Positions 55,191 through 62,993 of a stretch of DNA of 64,000 nucleotides are shown here, in pieces. The stretch's first letter is position 1; every line of letters begins with the position of its first letter. The DNA comes from Sinorhizobium sp. 6-70. Its GTDB lineage: Bacteria > Pseudomonadota > Alphaproteobacteria > Rhizobiales > Rhizobiaceae. The notes under the pieces were generated by a model, which ran no database searches, was not told where the DNA came from, and worked only from the letters and a program-made list of their open reading frames with translations. The stretch is from contig NZ_JASKLS010000003.1 of NCBI RefSeq assembly GCF_030124375.1, positions 42,042-106,041 on the forward strand, given 5' to 3'. The translations under genes and the position numbers were made by a program.

Positions 55191-55730
55191 ATGAAAAAGA
55201 GTTTTGCCGTGAAGGCGTCCGTCGCGGCGCTGGTTCTCGCGGGGACGATGGCCGCCAATGCCGCCGACTTCCCAAGCTATCCGGCTCCAGCGCCGGCGCC
55301 GGCGCTGGAGCCGGATCTGCATGGGGGCGTGAAGATCGGCTATCTGGACTGCAACATCGGCGGCGGCGCCGGCTATGTTCTTGGCTCGGCCAAGGAAGTT
55401 GACTGCGTCTTTCGGTCCACGCTCGCGGGCGAGGCTTCGGATCACTATCAGGGCGAGATCAGGAAACTCGGCGTCGATCTCGGTTTCACCACGCGCAGCC
55501 GGGTGATCTGGGCGGTGCTGGCGCCGACCGCCGGTTATCACCGCGGGTCCCTGGGCGGCATCTACCAGGGTGCGTCGGCCGAAGCGACCGTCGGCGCCGG
55601 CGTCGGTGCAAATGTGCTCATCGGCGGTACGTCCGGCTCGATTCATCTGCAGGCGCTCAGCGTAACCGGCCAGCTTGGGCTCAATATCGCTGCCGCCGGG
55701 ACGTCGATGACGCTCAACGCTGTCAACTAG
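55191..55730 (+). CDS. DUF992 envelope protein
   Basis: 179 residues with a Sec signal peptide (1-25, ending 'ANAAD') and a Pro/Ala-rich linker. The domain 'GGVKIGYLDCNIGGGAGYVL' plus 'GASAEATVGAGVGANVLIGG' is the DUF992 family, secreted or outer-membrane-associated in Rhizobiales. Function unknown. AAGGAGACC lies before the ATG. A palindromic element overlaps its stop codon and extends beyond it. Confidence 0.88.
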   Translation: MKKSFAVKASVAALVLAGTMAANAADFPSYPAPAPAPALEPDLHGGVKIGYLDCNIGGGAGYVLGSAKEVDCVFRSTLAGEASDHYQGEIRKLGVDLGFTTRSRVIWAVLAPTAGYHRGSLGGIYQGASAEATVGAGVGANVLIGGTSGSIHLQALSVTGQLGLNIAAAGTSMTLNAVN

Positions 55731-55768
55731 ATCACTTCACGGCTTCATTGAAACGGCGAAATGATCTA
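55728..55768. repeat. Intergenic palindrome overlapping the DUF992 stop codon
   Basis: Arms TAGATCACTTC (55728-55738) and GAAATGATCTA (55758-55768) are reverse complements with one mismatch, around a 19-nt loop. The first TAG is the gene's stop codon. It is followed within 16 bp by another palindrome, forming a mosaic. Confidence 0.72.
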
Positions 55769-55783
55769 ACTCTTTGGAACTAC

Positions 55784-55827
55784 GCAATTCCTGGCGGAAA
55801 ACCGCTACACGCTTTTCCTGGAATTGC
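55784..55827. repeat. Intergenic mosaic palindrome with GAAAACCG core
   Basis: Arms GCAATTCC (55784-55791) and GGAATTGC (55820-55827) enclose GGAAAACCGCTACACGCTTT. The same core pattern, GAAAACCG then CAC(A/G)CTTTT or CCACTTTT, recurs at 57848-57894 and 62898-62946 with different arms. Confidence 0.75.
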
Positions 55828-55905
55828 TTGAAACCCCGTCGCTGGCGGCCTCGCCTGGCAGCGACGAACGTACAGGGTGTCGTATTAGTTTGCGGGGGGA
55901 ATTGC

Positions 55906-56520
55906 GTGGGGGCAACCGTTCGTTCTTGTCTGTTGGCGGCTTGCGTGGCGGCATCGCCTGCTGGTGCGCGCGCCGAATGGCAGGCAGTCGAGAAAGTGCG
56001 AACCTATACCATTTCGGGCGAAACCGGTGCCGAGCTCTATGCCTCGATCGGCGAGCGGGGGCCGAAGCTGGGTCCGGTTCGCGCGATCGCGCACACGGAT
56101 TTCAAGCTGACCTGGACGCGCAAATACGAGCCGCAGGGTGATGCCTGCGTCCTTTCGACGGCGAAGCCGAAGCTTACGATCACCTATATGCTGCCGAAGC
56201 CCGCAAAGGCATTGCCGGCCGGTCCGCGGGAGGATTGGGAGACGTTCATCGCCGGCGTGCACGAGCACGAGCGGGTGCATGGCGATTTCATCAAGGACAT
56301 GGTGCGTCAGATCGAAAGCGCCTCAGTCGGCCTGACGGTGCCCGACGACCCGGCATGCCGCAAGATCAGGACCGAACTGACCAAGCGCCTCGGCGCACTT
56401 TCGCTGGCGCAGCGGCAGCGCAGCCGGGATTTCGACCGGGTCGAGATGAGCGACGGCGGCAATGTTCACCAGCTTATCCTGAAGCTGGTGAACGGCCGTA
56501 GCATCGTGGCTCAACCGTAA
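55906..56520 (+). CDS. DUF922 secreted Zn-dependent protease-like protein
   Basis: 204 residues from a GTG at 55906, preceded by GGGGGA. An ATG at 55774 would translate through the palindromic repeat and spoil the signal peptide, so it is rejected. The signal peptide runs to about 23. The domain contains 'HEHERVHGD', where His121-Glu122-x-x-His125 is an HExxH zinc-protease motif. DUF922 proteins are predicted periplasmic metallopeptidases. Its end overlaps the convergent acetyltransferase gene by ten bases. Confidence 0.85.
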   Translation: MGATVRSCLLAACVAASPAGARAEWQAVEKVRTYTISGETGAELYASIGERGPKLGPVRAIAHTDFKLTWTRKYEPQGDACVLSTAKPKLTITYMLPKPAKALPAGPREDWETFIAGVHEHERVHGDFIKDMVRQIESASVGLTVPDDPACRKIRTELTKRLGALSLAQRQRSRDFDRVEMSDGGNVHQLILKLVNGRSIVAQP

Positions 56521-57125
56521 CGGACGAGAAATTCCTCGGCGGTCAGATGGCGGAAGTCGTCGAGCGCGCGCCGCAGCTGGGTATGGTCCCAATCCCACCA
56601 GGCAAGACGATCCATGCGTCGGCCTATCTCGGCCGTGAATCGCTCACGGATGAGCTTTGCCGGAACGCCGCCGACGATCGTATAGGGGGCGACGTCCTTG
56701 GAGACGACGGCGCCGGCGCCGATCACCGCGCCGTTGCCGACACTTACGCCCGGCAGGATCGTCGCTCCGTGGCCGATCCAGACATCATGGCCGATCGTCA
56801 CCCGGTTCTGCCGCCGCCAGGCGAAGAGATCGTGGTCGAGGTCGGCATCCTCCCAATAGTTCGGCGCGCGATAGGTGAAATGGTGCAGCGTCGCGCGCCA
56901 GGTCGGATGGTTGGTGGCGTTGATGCGCACCGAGGCAGCGATGTTGACGAACTTGCCGACCGTCGCGCACCAGATCGAGCCGTCCTGCATGATGTAGGAA
57001 TAGTCGCCGAACTCGACCTCGTCGAGACGCGAACGCTCCTGGACTTCGCTGTAGCGGCCGAGCGTCGAATTCCTGACGCTTGCCGTCGGATGAATGAAGG
57101 GTTCGATGCCGAGTTTCTGGCTCAT
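56511..57125 (-). CDS. Hexapeptide acyltransferase of the phn operon
   Basis: 204 residues with left-handed beta-helix repeats ('VGKFVNIAASVRINATNHPT', then 'IGHDVWIGHGATILPGVSVG', 'NGAVIGAGAVVSKDVAPYTI'), characteristic of the phosphonate-associated chloramphenicol acetyltransferase-like family. It begins within the phnL stop (4-bp overlap), so it is part of the phn operon. Such proteins are thought to acetylate aminoalkylphosphonates, comparable to PhnO in role though not in fold. The exact substrate is not established. Confidence 0.88.
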   Translation of the reverse strand: MSQKLGIEPFIHPTASVRNSTLGRYSEVQERSRLDEVEFGDYSYIMQDGSIWCATVGKFVNIAASVRINATNHPTWRATLHHFTYRAPNYWEDADLDHDLFAWRRQNRVTIGHDVWIGHGATILPGVSVGNGAVIGAGAVVSKDVAPYTIVGGVPAKLIRERFTAEIGRRMDRLAWWDWDHTQLRRALDDFRHLTAEEFLVRYG

Positions 57126-57829
57126 GCCGCCTGCTTCCTCGGCGAGAATTCGGAGACGTCGATGATGCGGTCGGCGACCGCGTCGCGCACTTCCTCGTCG
57201 TGGAAGATGCCGATCAGAGCCGTGCCTTCCGCTTTCTTCTTGGCGATCATCTCGACCACAACGGCGCGGTTCTTCGCGTCGAGCGAGGCGGTCGGCTCGT
57301 CGAGCAGCAGGATCCTGTGATCGGTGATGAAGCCGCGGGCGATGTTGACCCGCTGCTGCTCGCCGCCGGAAAAGGTGGCGGGCGGCAGCGACCAGAGTTC
57401 CGTCGGCAGGTTGAGCTTCGCAAGCAGTTCCGCCGCCCGGTCGCGCGCCTCCGCGACAGCAACGCCGCGCGCCTGTAAGGGTTCAGCGACGATGTCGAGG
57501 GCGGAGACGCGTGGCACGACGCGCAGGAACTGGCTGACATAGCCGAGCGTCGTGCGCCGCACTTCGAGCACGGTGCGCGGCTCTGCCGTCGCAAGATTTA
57601 CCAACCGGCCGTCATGCTCCATGAGGATCTGGCCTTCGTCGACGCCGTAATTGCCGTAGAGCATCTTGAGGATCGAGCTCTTGCCGACGCCCGAGGGGCC
57701 GCCGAGCACGACGCATTCGCCGGCCTTGACCGAGAAGGAGACATTGGCGACCACCGGCAGGCGTACGCCGTCACGCAAGTGCATGGTGAAGCTCTTGGCG
57801 ACTTCTGAAACAACGAGTGGAGTAGCCAT
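57122..57829 (-). CDS. phnL: C-P lyase accessory ATPase PhnL
   Basis: 235 residues from the ATG at 57829; a frame extended to 57898 would run into the palindrome and is rejected. ABC-type ATPase: Walker A 'GGPSGVGKSSILKM', 'SQFLRVVPRVSALDIVAEPL' typical of PhnL, signature 'FSGGEQQRVNIARGF', Walker B 'ILLLDEPTASLD'. It works with PhnGHI to form the ribose-phosphonate nucleoside. It is separated from phnK by 65 bp carrying a palindrome, unlike the tightly packed rest of the operon. Confidence 0.94.
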   Translation of the reverse strand: MATPLVVSEVAKSFTMHLRDGVRLPVVANVSFSVKAGECVVLGGPSGVGKSSILKMLYGNYGVDEGQILMEHDGRLVNLATAEPRTVLEVRRTTLGYVSQFLRVVPRVSALDIVAEPLQARGVAVAEARDRAAELLAKLNLPTELWSLPPATFSGGEQQRVNIARGFITDHRILLLDEPTASLDAKNRAVVVEMIAKKKAEGTALIGIFHDEEVRDAVADRIIDVSEFSPRKQAA

Positions 57830-57847
57830 GACTATTACTTTCCTTTG

Positions 57848-57894
57848 CGCATGATCTTGTCCGAAAACCGGATTCCACTTTTCGAGATCATGCG
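57848..57894. repeat. Intergenic palindrome between phnK and phnL
   Basis: Arms CGCATGATCT (57848-57857) and AGATCATGCG (57885-57894) are exact reverse complements, with core CCGAAAACCG and CCACTTTT shared with other elements here. Lying inside the phn operon, it may attenuate or stabilise the distal mRNA. Confidence 0.82.
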
Positions 57895-58671
57895 TCACAC
57901 CTGGAGAATCGAGGAAACGAGAAGCTGGGTGTAGGGCTCGCGCGGATCGTCGAGCACCCGGTCGGTGAGCCCCTGTTCGATGACGGCGCCGTCCTTCATC
58001 ACCATCATCCGGTGCGACAGGAGGCGCGCCACGGCGAGGTCATGGGTCACGATGATCGCGGCAAGGCCGAGATCGTGGACGAGCCCGCGCACGAGATCGA
58101 GCAGGCGTGCCTGCACCGAGACGTCGAGGCCGCCGGTCGGCTCGTCCATGAAGACGAGGCGAGGAGAGGTCACGAGATTGCGGGCGATCTGCAGGCGTTG
58201 GCGCATCCCGCCGGAGAACGCGCGCGGCTGGTCATCGATCCGGTCCTCATCGATTTCGACGCGGGTAAGCCAGTCCTTTGCCGTGGCGCGGATGTTGCCG
58301 TAGTGGCGGTCGCCGACGGCCATCAGGCGCTCCCCGACGTTGGCGCCGGCCGAAACCGTCATCCTCAGTCCGTCGGCCGGGTTCTGGTGGACGAAGCCCC
58401 AGTCGGTGCGCATCAGAAAGCGCCGTTCGGCCTCGCCCATGCGGGCGAGATCGCGGTATTGCCCGTCACGCATATGGTATTCGACGATCCCGGAGGTCGG
58501 CATCAGCCGGGTCGAGAGGCACGAGAGAAGCGTCGTCTTGCCGGACCCCGATTCGCCGACGATGGCGAGCACCTCTCCCGGGTAGAGCTCGAAGGAGACG
58601 TTCCGGCATCCGATGCGGCTGCCGTAGAATTTCGAGACGTCGTTGACTTTCAGAAGCGGAACGGCGCTCAT
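57895..58671 (-). CDS. phnK: C-P lyase ATPase PhnK
   Basis: 258 residues. ABC ATPase with Walker A 'GESGSGKTTLLSCLSTRL', signature 'FSGGMRQRLQIARNL' and Walker B 'LVFMDEPTGGLDVS'; 'WGFVHQNPADGLRMTVSAGA' is PhnK-specific. It binds the PhnGHIJ core and supports the radical reaction. It overlaps phnJ by four bases. Its stop codon adjoins the palindrome before phnL. Confidence 0.96.
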   Translation of the reverse strand: MSAVPLLKVNDVSKFYGSRIGCRNVSFELYPGEVLAIVGESGSGKTTLLSCLSTRLMPTSGIVEYHMRDGQYRDLARMGEAERRFLMRTDWGFVHQNPADGLRMTVSAGANVGERLMAVGDRHYGNIRATAKDWLTRVEIDEDRIDDQPRAFSGGMRQRLQIARNLVTSPRLVFMDEPTGGLDVSVQARLLDLVRGLVHDLGLAAIIVTHDLAVARLLSHRMMVMKDGAVIEQGLTDRVLDDPREPYTQLLVSSILQV

Positions 58672-59561
58672 TCTGCGGCCTCCTGGCTTTCCTGCGTTGG
58701 GCGGGCGAGCATCTGTCCGGCATGGCCATGCGCGCGCCGGTCTTCGCAGTGGTCGGTATCGGAGCAGACGAACATGCGCCCGCCCTTGTCGTCGAGCACC
58801 ACTTCGTCGAGATAGACGTTCTCGGCGCCGCAGAGCGCGCAGGGCTTGTCGAATTGCTGGATCTCGAAGGGATGGTCCTCGAAATCGAGGCTGACGACCT
58901 CCGTATAGGGCGGCACCGCGTAGATGCGCTTTTCGCGGCCGGCGCCGAAGAGCTGAAGCGCTTCCGACATATGCATCTTCGGATTATCGAATTTCGGTGT
59001 CGGCGAGGGATCCATCACGTAGCGGCCCTCGACCTTGACCGGATAGGCATAGGTCGTGGCGATATGGCCGTTGCGGGCGATGTCCTCGTAAAGCTTCACA
59101 TGCATGAGGCCGTATTCTTCAAGCGCATGCATCTTGCGCGTCTCGGTCTCGCGCGGCTCGAGGAAACGCAAGGGTTCCGGGATCGGCACCTGATAGACCA
59201 GCGTCTGGCCCTCCTTCAGCGTCTCCTCGGGAATGCGGTGGCGGGTCTGGATGATCGTCGCGTCTTTCGTCTTCGTGGTGACGGCGACGTCGGCGACCTT
59301 CTGGAAGAAGGCGCGGATCGAGACGGCATTGGTGGTGTCGTCGGCGCCCTGGTCGATGACCTTCAAAACGTCGTTCGGGCCGAGGATCGAGGCAGTCACC
59401 TGCACCCCGCCAGTGCCCCAGCCATAGGGCATCGGCATTTCGCGCGAGGCGAACGGCACCTGGTAGCCGGGAATGGCAACCGCTTTCAGGATCGCCCGGC
59501 GGATCATCCGCTTCGTCTGTTCATCGAGGTAGGCGAAATTATAGGTGGCAAGGTCGTTCAT
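58668..59561 (-). CDS. phnJ: Alpha-D-ribose 1-methylphosphonate 5-phosphate C-P lyase
   Basis: 297 residues from the ATG at 59561; a longer frame upstream is an artefact of the phnI overlap. The Fe-S/radical cysteines Cys241, Cys244, Cys266 and Cys272 ('CALC', 'CSDTDHC') match Escherichia coli PhnJ numbering exactly, and Gly32 ('PGYQVPF'), the radical glycine, is retained. It cleaves the carbon-phosphorus bond using S-adenosylmethionine. It overlaps phnI by four bases. The active site is complete. Confidence 0.98.
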   Translation of the reverse strand: MNDLATYNFAYLDEQTKRMIRRAILKAVAIPGYQVPFASREMPMPYGWGTGGVQVTASILGPNDVLKVIDQGADDTTNAVSIRAFFQKVADVAVTTKTKDATIIQTRHRIPEETLKEGQTLVYQVPIPEPLRFLEPRETETRKMHALEEYGLMHVKLYEDIARNGHIATTYAYPVKVEGRYVMDPSPTPKFDNPKMHMSEALQLFGAGREKRIYAVPPYTEVVSLDFEDHPFEIQQFDKPCALCGAENVYLDEVVLDDKGGRMFVCSDTDHCEDRRAHGHAGQMLARPTQESQEAAE

Positions 59562-60664
59562 TCGGCGGCCTCCTTCATGCCGTCCTCGCCGCCGGCGCGG
59601 GCGGCCTCGTATTCGCGGCGCATGCGCCGCACCAGATCGAGCTCGGCCTGGAAGTCGACGTAGTGCGGCAGCTTCAGATGCTCGACGAAGCCGGTCGCCT
59701 GGACGTTGTCCGCATGCGAGATGACGAATTCCTGATCCTGGGCGGGGGCGACGATGTCCTCGCTGAACTCGTCGGTGCGAAGCGCCCGGTCGACAAGCGA
59801 CATCGACATGGCCTTGCGCTCGCTCTGGCCGAAGACGAGGCCGTAGCCGCGGGTGAACTGCGGCGGCTGTTTGGCCGAGCCCTTGAACTGGTTGACCATC
59901 TGGCACTCAGTAACGCGGATCAGCCCGAGCGAGACGGCGAAGCCAAGCTCCGGCAGGTCGAGCTCTACCTCCACCTCGCCGATCCGGACTTCGCCGACGA
60001 AGGGGTGGGTGCGGCCATAGCCACGCTGGGTGGAATAGGCGAGTGCCAGCAGGAAGCCCTCGTCGCCGCGGGCAAGCGCCTGCAGTCGAAGGTCGCGCGC
60101 CATCGGGAACTCCATCGGCTCGCGCGTCAGGTCGCCCATCACATGGCCTTCCGGCATCCGGCCGTCGCCCTCGATGAGGCCTTCACCATCGAGAATGTCG
60201 GAAACACGCATGACGTGCTCGCCGGGTTCCTTGGCCGCCGGCTCTGCGACCGCCTCGTCTGCGATCAGCGAGGGGTCGAGCAGGCGGTGCGTGTAGTCGA
60301 AGGTGGGGCCAAGAAGCTGGCCGCCCGGCAGGTCCTTGTAGGTTGCCGAGACGCGGCGCTCGACCTTCATCGTCGCCGTGTCGACCGGCTCGGAATAGCC
60401 GAAGCGGGGCAGCGTCGTGCGATAGGCCCGCAGGATGAAGATCGCCTCGATCATGTCGCCGCGCGCCTGGCGCACGGCGAGCGCCGCAAGCGCCGGGTCA
60501 TAAAGTGAGGCCTCGGCCATCACGCGGTCGACGGCGAGCCCGAGCTGTTCGACGACCTGCTCGATGGTGATCGAGGGCAGCGAGCGGTCGCCGCGGCGGC
60601 GATCGGCGAGCAGGCGATGGGCATTGGCAATGGCGGCTTCCCCGCCCTTGACGGCTACATACAT
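59558..60664 (-). CDS. phnI: C-P lyase core subunit PhnI
   Basis: 368 residues. 'YVAVKGGEAAIANAHRLLAD' at the N-terminus and 'LLGPTFDYTHRLLDPSL' are characteristic of PhnI, the nucleosidase that with PhnG, H and L couples phosphonate to the ribose of ATP. It overlaps phnJ by four bases and starts three bases after phnH. Full length compared with the family. Confidence 0.97.
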   Translation of the reverse strand: MYVAVKGGEAAIANAHRLLADRRRGDRSLPSITIEQVVEQLGLAVDRVMAEASLYDPALAALAVRQARGDMIEAIFILRAYRTTLPRFGYSEPVDTATMKVERRVSATYKDLPGGQLLGPTFDYTHRLLDPSLIADEAVAEPAAKEPGEHVMRVSDILDGEGLIEGDGRMPEGHVMGDLTREPMEFPMARDLRLQALARGDEGFLLALAYSTQRGYGRTHPFVGEVRIGEVEVELDLPELGFAVSLGLIRVTECQMVNQFKGSAKQPPQFTRGYGLVFGQSERKAMSMSLVDRALRTDEFSEDIVAPAQDQEFVISHADNVQATGFVEHLKLPHYVDFQAELDLVRRMRREYEAARAGGEDGMKEAAE

Positions 60665-60667
60665 GGA

Positions 60668-61336
60668 TCACGCCTCCTTCCGGGCGGGATAAGGAAAAGT
60701 GTGAGGCGGTTTTCCGCCCGTATCCCGCGCGTTCTCGTCAAGTGAGAGCTTCGTCGTACGCGGCAGGCAGAGCACCGCGTCACCTGCCGCCAGGAGCAGG
60801 TCGATGCCGCGCGGGAAAATCGCCCTGTTCGCCGTCCAGAACTCGAGGAAGAGGTCGGGAAGGCCTGTGGGGGCGATGATGGTTTCGTCCTTGATTCCCG
60901 GTCCCTTGGCGATAAGCGGTTGGCCACCCGTGAATGCCTCGACCTCGATCACCAGCGTTGTCGAGCGATCGGGATATTCCTGCGTGCCGAGTGCGAACTG
61001 GTCGAAACTGGGCACCGCGCCGCCCCTCTCGATGAAGGCGAAGCGGGCGTCATCCTTTGTTTCGGTCACCGGCGCACCGGTGTGGAAGGCGATCCATTGC
61101 GGCACGGCGGACTTTGCGAGCGCAGGGGAGAGCCAAACGGGTGTATCGTGGTCGCAGAGCGTCAGCGCAACGGCGCCGCTCGCCTTGCCGAGGGGCGAGG
61201 GCGGCGAGGCGAGCGCCGCGAGGCTAGCAACGGTGCCCGGGCGGGCGAAGCAATCCATCAGAGCGCGGAACACGGATTGCGCCTGGAATACCGGGTCGGC
61301 GAAAGCGCCGGCGTAGATTTGCGATTGCGCGGCCAT
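60668..61336 (-). CDS. phnH: C-P lyase core subunit PhnH
   Basis: 222 residues with the PhnH landmarks 'FRALMDCFARPGTVASLAAL', 'EYPDRSTTLVIEVEAF', 'GPGIKDETIIAPTGL' and the closing 'RGIDLLLAAGDAVLCLPRTT'. It is part of the PhnGHIJ complex. Its start overlaps the phnG stop codon by one base (TGATG), suggesting coupled translation. Confidence 0.96.
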   Translation of the reverse strand: MAAQSQIYAGAFADPVFQAQSVFRALMDCFARPGTVASLAALASPPSPLGKASGAVALTLCDHDTPVWLSPALAKSAVPQWIAFHTGAPVTETKDDARFAFIERGGAVPSFDQFALGTQEYPDRSTTLVIEVEAFTGGQPLIAKGPGIKDETIIAPTGLPDLFLEFWTANRAIFPRGIDLLLAAGDAVLCLPRTTKLSLDENARDTGGKPPHTFPYPARKEA

Positions 61337-61809
61337 CAGTCGTCTCCCCGGACCATGGTGAAGAAATCGACGCGGGTCGCGGCGGTCTCTTCCGCCTTTC
61401 GACGGTCTTCGGCTTCGATGCGGGCGGCGATCAGCCGGTGCAGCGCTTCGACTGCCGGGCGATGCCTCTCGGTCTGGAAGAGCGCATCGAAGATCGCGGC
61501 GAAGCGGGCCCGTTCCTTGTCGGTGCCGAGCATCTGTCCATGGCCGATCTCGCCGCTGGCGAGCCTGACCGTAGCGCGCGACACGGTTGCCTCGCCGAGA
61601 TTGAAGGCGTCGCCGCCGCCGCCGATCCGGCCGCGCACCATGACGAGCCCCGTTTCCGGGCCGCGTACCGGCGCCACGTCCGGGCTGTCGGTGATCGCCT
61701 CCCAGGCGCCGGCAAGTTCCGCGAGCGTGGCGCGGGCGAGAAGCCGCATGCCTTCCCGACGTTCTGCGGCTGGGTCCGGCAGCGCCTCATGTTTCTGCGT
61801 TGCGTCCAT
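61336..61809 (-). CDS. phnG: C-P lyase core subunit PhnG
   Basis: 157 residues. 'ETGLVMVRGRIGGGGDAFNL' followed by 'GEATVSRATVRLASGEIGHG' is the signature stretch of PhnG. It is the first gene of the operon. The intergenic region to phnF contains an inverted repeat 15 bp upstream of its start codon, a likely PhnF operator. Phosphate-starvation control by PhoB is expected in general, but no clear Pho box was recognised here. Confidence 0.96.
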   Translation of the reverse strand: MDATQKHEALPDPAAERREGMRLLARATLAELAGAWEAITDSPDVAPVRGPETGLVMVRGRIGGGGDAFNLGEATVSRATVRLASGEIGHGQMLGTDKERARFAAIFDALFQTERHRPAVEALHRLIAARIEAEDRRKAEETAATRVDFFTMVRGDD

Positions 61810-61823
61810 CGTTCACTCCAAAA

Positions 61824-61841
61824 TGTCTATTGATCTAGACA
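61824..61841. promoter_or_regulatory. Candidate PhnF operator
   Basis: TGTCTA-TTGATC-TAGACA: exact 6-bp inverted arms, located between divergent phnG (start 61809) and phnF. GntR/HutC-family operators often contain GTCTA-type half-sites, so repression of phnG and phnF by PhnF is the likely function. Confidence 0.65.
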
Positions 61842-61932
61842 ACTATACATCTTATATCTTTCCTTAACGTTCGCAAATGACAGGCTTGTGACATCGGCGA
61901 AGAAAATGGGGCGAGAACTCAGGACAAGGAAA

Positions 61933-62670
61933 ATGGCGTTGAAGAAAGTGGTCGAACGGCAGACCGGCGTGGCGCTCTGGCGGCAGATCGCCGATCGCAT
62001 CCGGCTTTCGATCAGCAATGGCGACTATGACGCGACCGGCATGGTGCCGCCGGAGACGGTGCTGGCGCAGGAATTCGGCGTCAACCGCCACACGGTTCGC
62101 AGCGCTTTGGCGGCGCTTGGCGAGGAAGGCCTTGTCCGCGCCGTCCAGGGGCGAGGCACCATGATCACGCGCAAGGATCGCGTCAGCTATCCGATCTCGC
62201 GGCGCACCCGCTTTTCGCAGGGGCTCGGCCGGCAGGTGAAGGAGATCGGCACACGGCTGCTTGGCCACGCGGAAGTGCCGGCGAGCGGCGAGATCGCGGC
62301 CGCCCTTGCCATTTCCCCCGGCTCCCTGCTCATAGAATTGCGGACGGTCAGCAGCGGCGACGGTCGGCCGCTCTCCATGTCATTCAGCTATTTTCCGGTA
62401 GATCGTTTTCCGCGGATGGCCGAGGAATATTCCCAGCTCGGCTCCATCACCAAGGCCTTTGCCGCGCAGGGGCTCGATGACTATGTGCGCGTTTCGACCG
62501 AAATCGTCGCGCGGCATGCCGATGCGGACGAGCTTTCGCAGTTGAAGCTGTCGCCCGGTGCGATCGTGATGGAAGCGCAATCGGTGAACGCCGACCTCGA
62601 CGGCAAGCCCGTCGAATTTTCGCGCACGCGCTTTGCGGCCGACCGGATGAAGCTCAGGATCGAGACTTAG
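61933..62670 (+). CDS. phnF: GntR/HutC-family regulator PhnF
   Basis: 245 residues from the ATG at 61933 ('MALKKVVERQTGVALWRQIA'), preceded by AAGGAAA; GTG at 61888 and ATG at 61906 are alternatives. The winged helix 'PPETVLAQEFGVNRHTVRSA' and 'VRAVQGRGTMITRKDRVSYP' is followed by a UTRA ligand-binding domain ending 'ARTRFAADRMKLRIET'-like sequence. PhnF represses phn genes in related organisms. It is divergent from phnG with an inverted repeat between. Confidence 0.95.
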   Translation: MALKKVVERQTGVALWRQIADRIRLSISNGDYDATGMVPPETVLAQEFGVNRHTVRSALAALGEEGLVRAVQGRGTMITRKDRVSYPISRRTRFSQGLGRQVKEIGTRLLGHAEVPASGEIAAALAISPGSLLIELRTVSSGDGRPLSMSFSYFPVDRFPRMAEEYSQLGSITKAFAAQGLDDYVRVSTEIVARHADADELSQLKLSPGAIVMEAQSVNADLDGKPVEFSRTRFAADRMKLRIET

Positions 62671-62993
62671 AGCAACAACTTCGGTTGAATCGGCAGAGCG
62701 ACTGCTCCACGGGAGCATTCGCCTGCCGGCACATTCCCCCCCCGGCAAGCGGAGGAGAAGGTACCCGCGGCGACGCTCTGCTCCCAGAGTACCCTCCGCG
62801 GCGAATTCGTCGATATCCTTCATTCGCTTGCACCGTCCGAATAAGGCAATGCGCCGCATTTCCGACGCGTTTTTGCCGCATCTACTAAACTGCTTTTATG
62901 CATGTCGTTGTCTGAAAACCGCTGCACACTTTTGGACGACATGCATTAAGCTTCGCAGGATCCACGCATTGACTTCTCTGGGGGAGAATAAAA
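62671..62993. other. Intergenic region with an 11-bp-arm palindrome
   Basis: 323 bp without a supported gene. It contains a perfect palindrome at 62898-62946 and the GGGGGAG of the next gene. The middle (about 62740-62810) is GC-rich with two similar CCGCGGCG segments. Confidence 0.5.
62898..62946. repeat. Intergenic mosaic palindrome
   Basis: Arms ATGCATGTCGT (62898-62908) and ACGACATGCAT (62936-62946) are exact reverse complements; the loop holds TGAAAACCGCTGCACACTTT. The core matches the elements at 55784 and 57848 while the arms differ. Confidence 0.82.
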
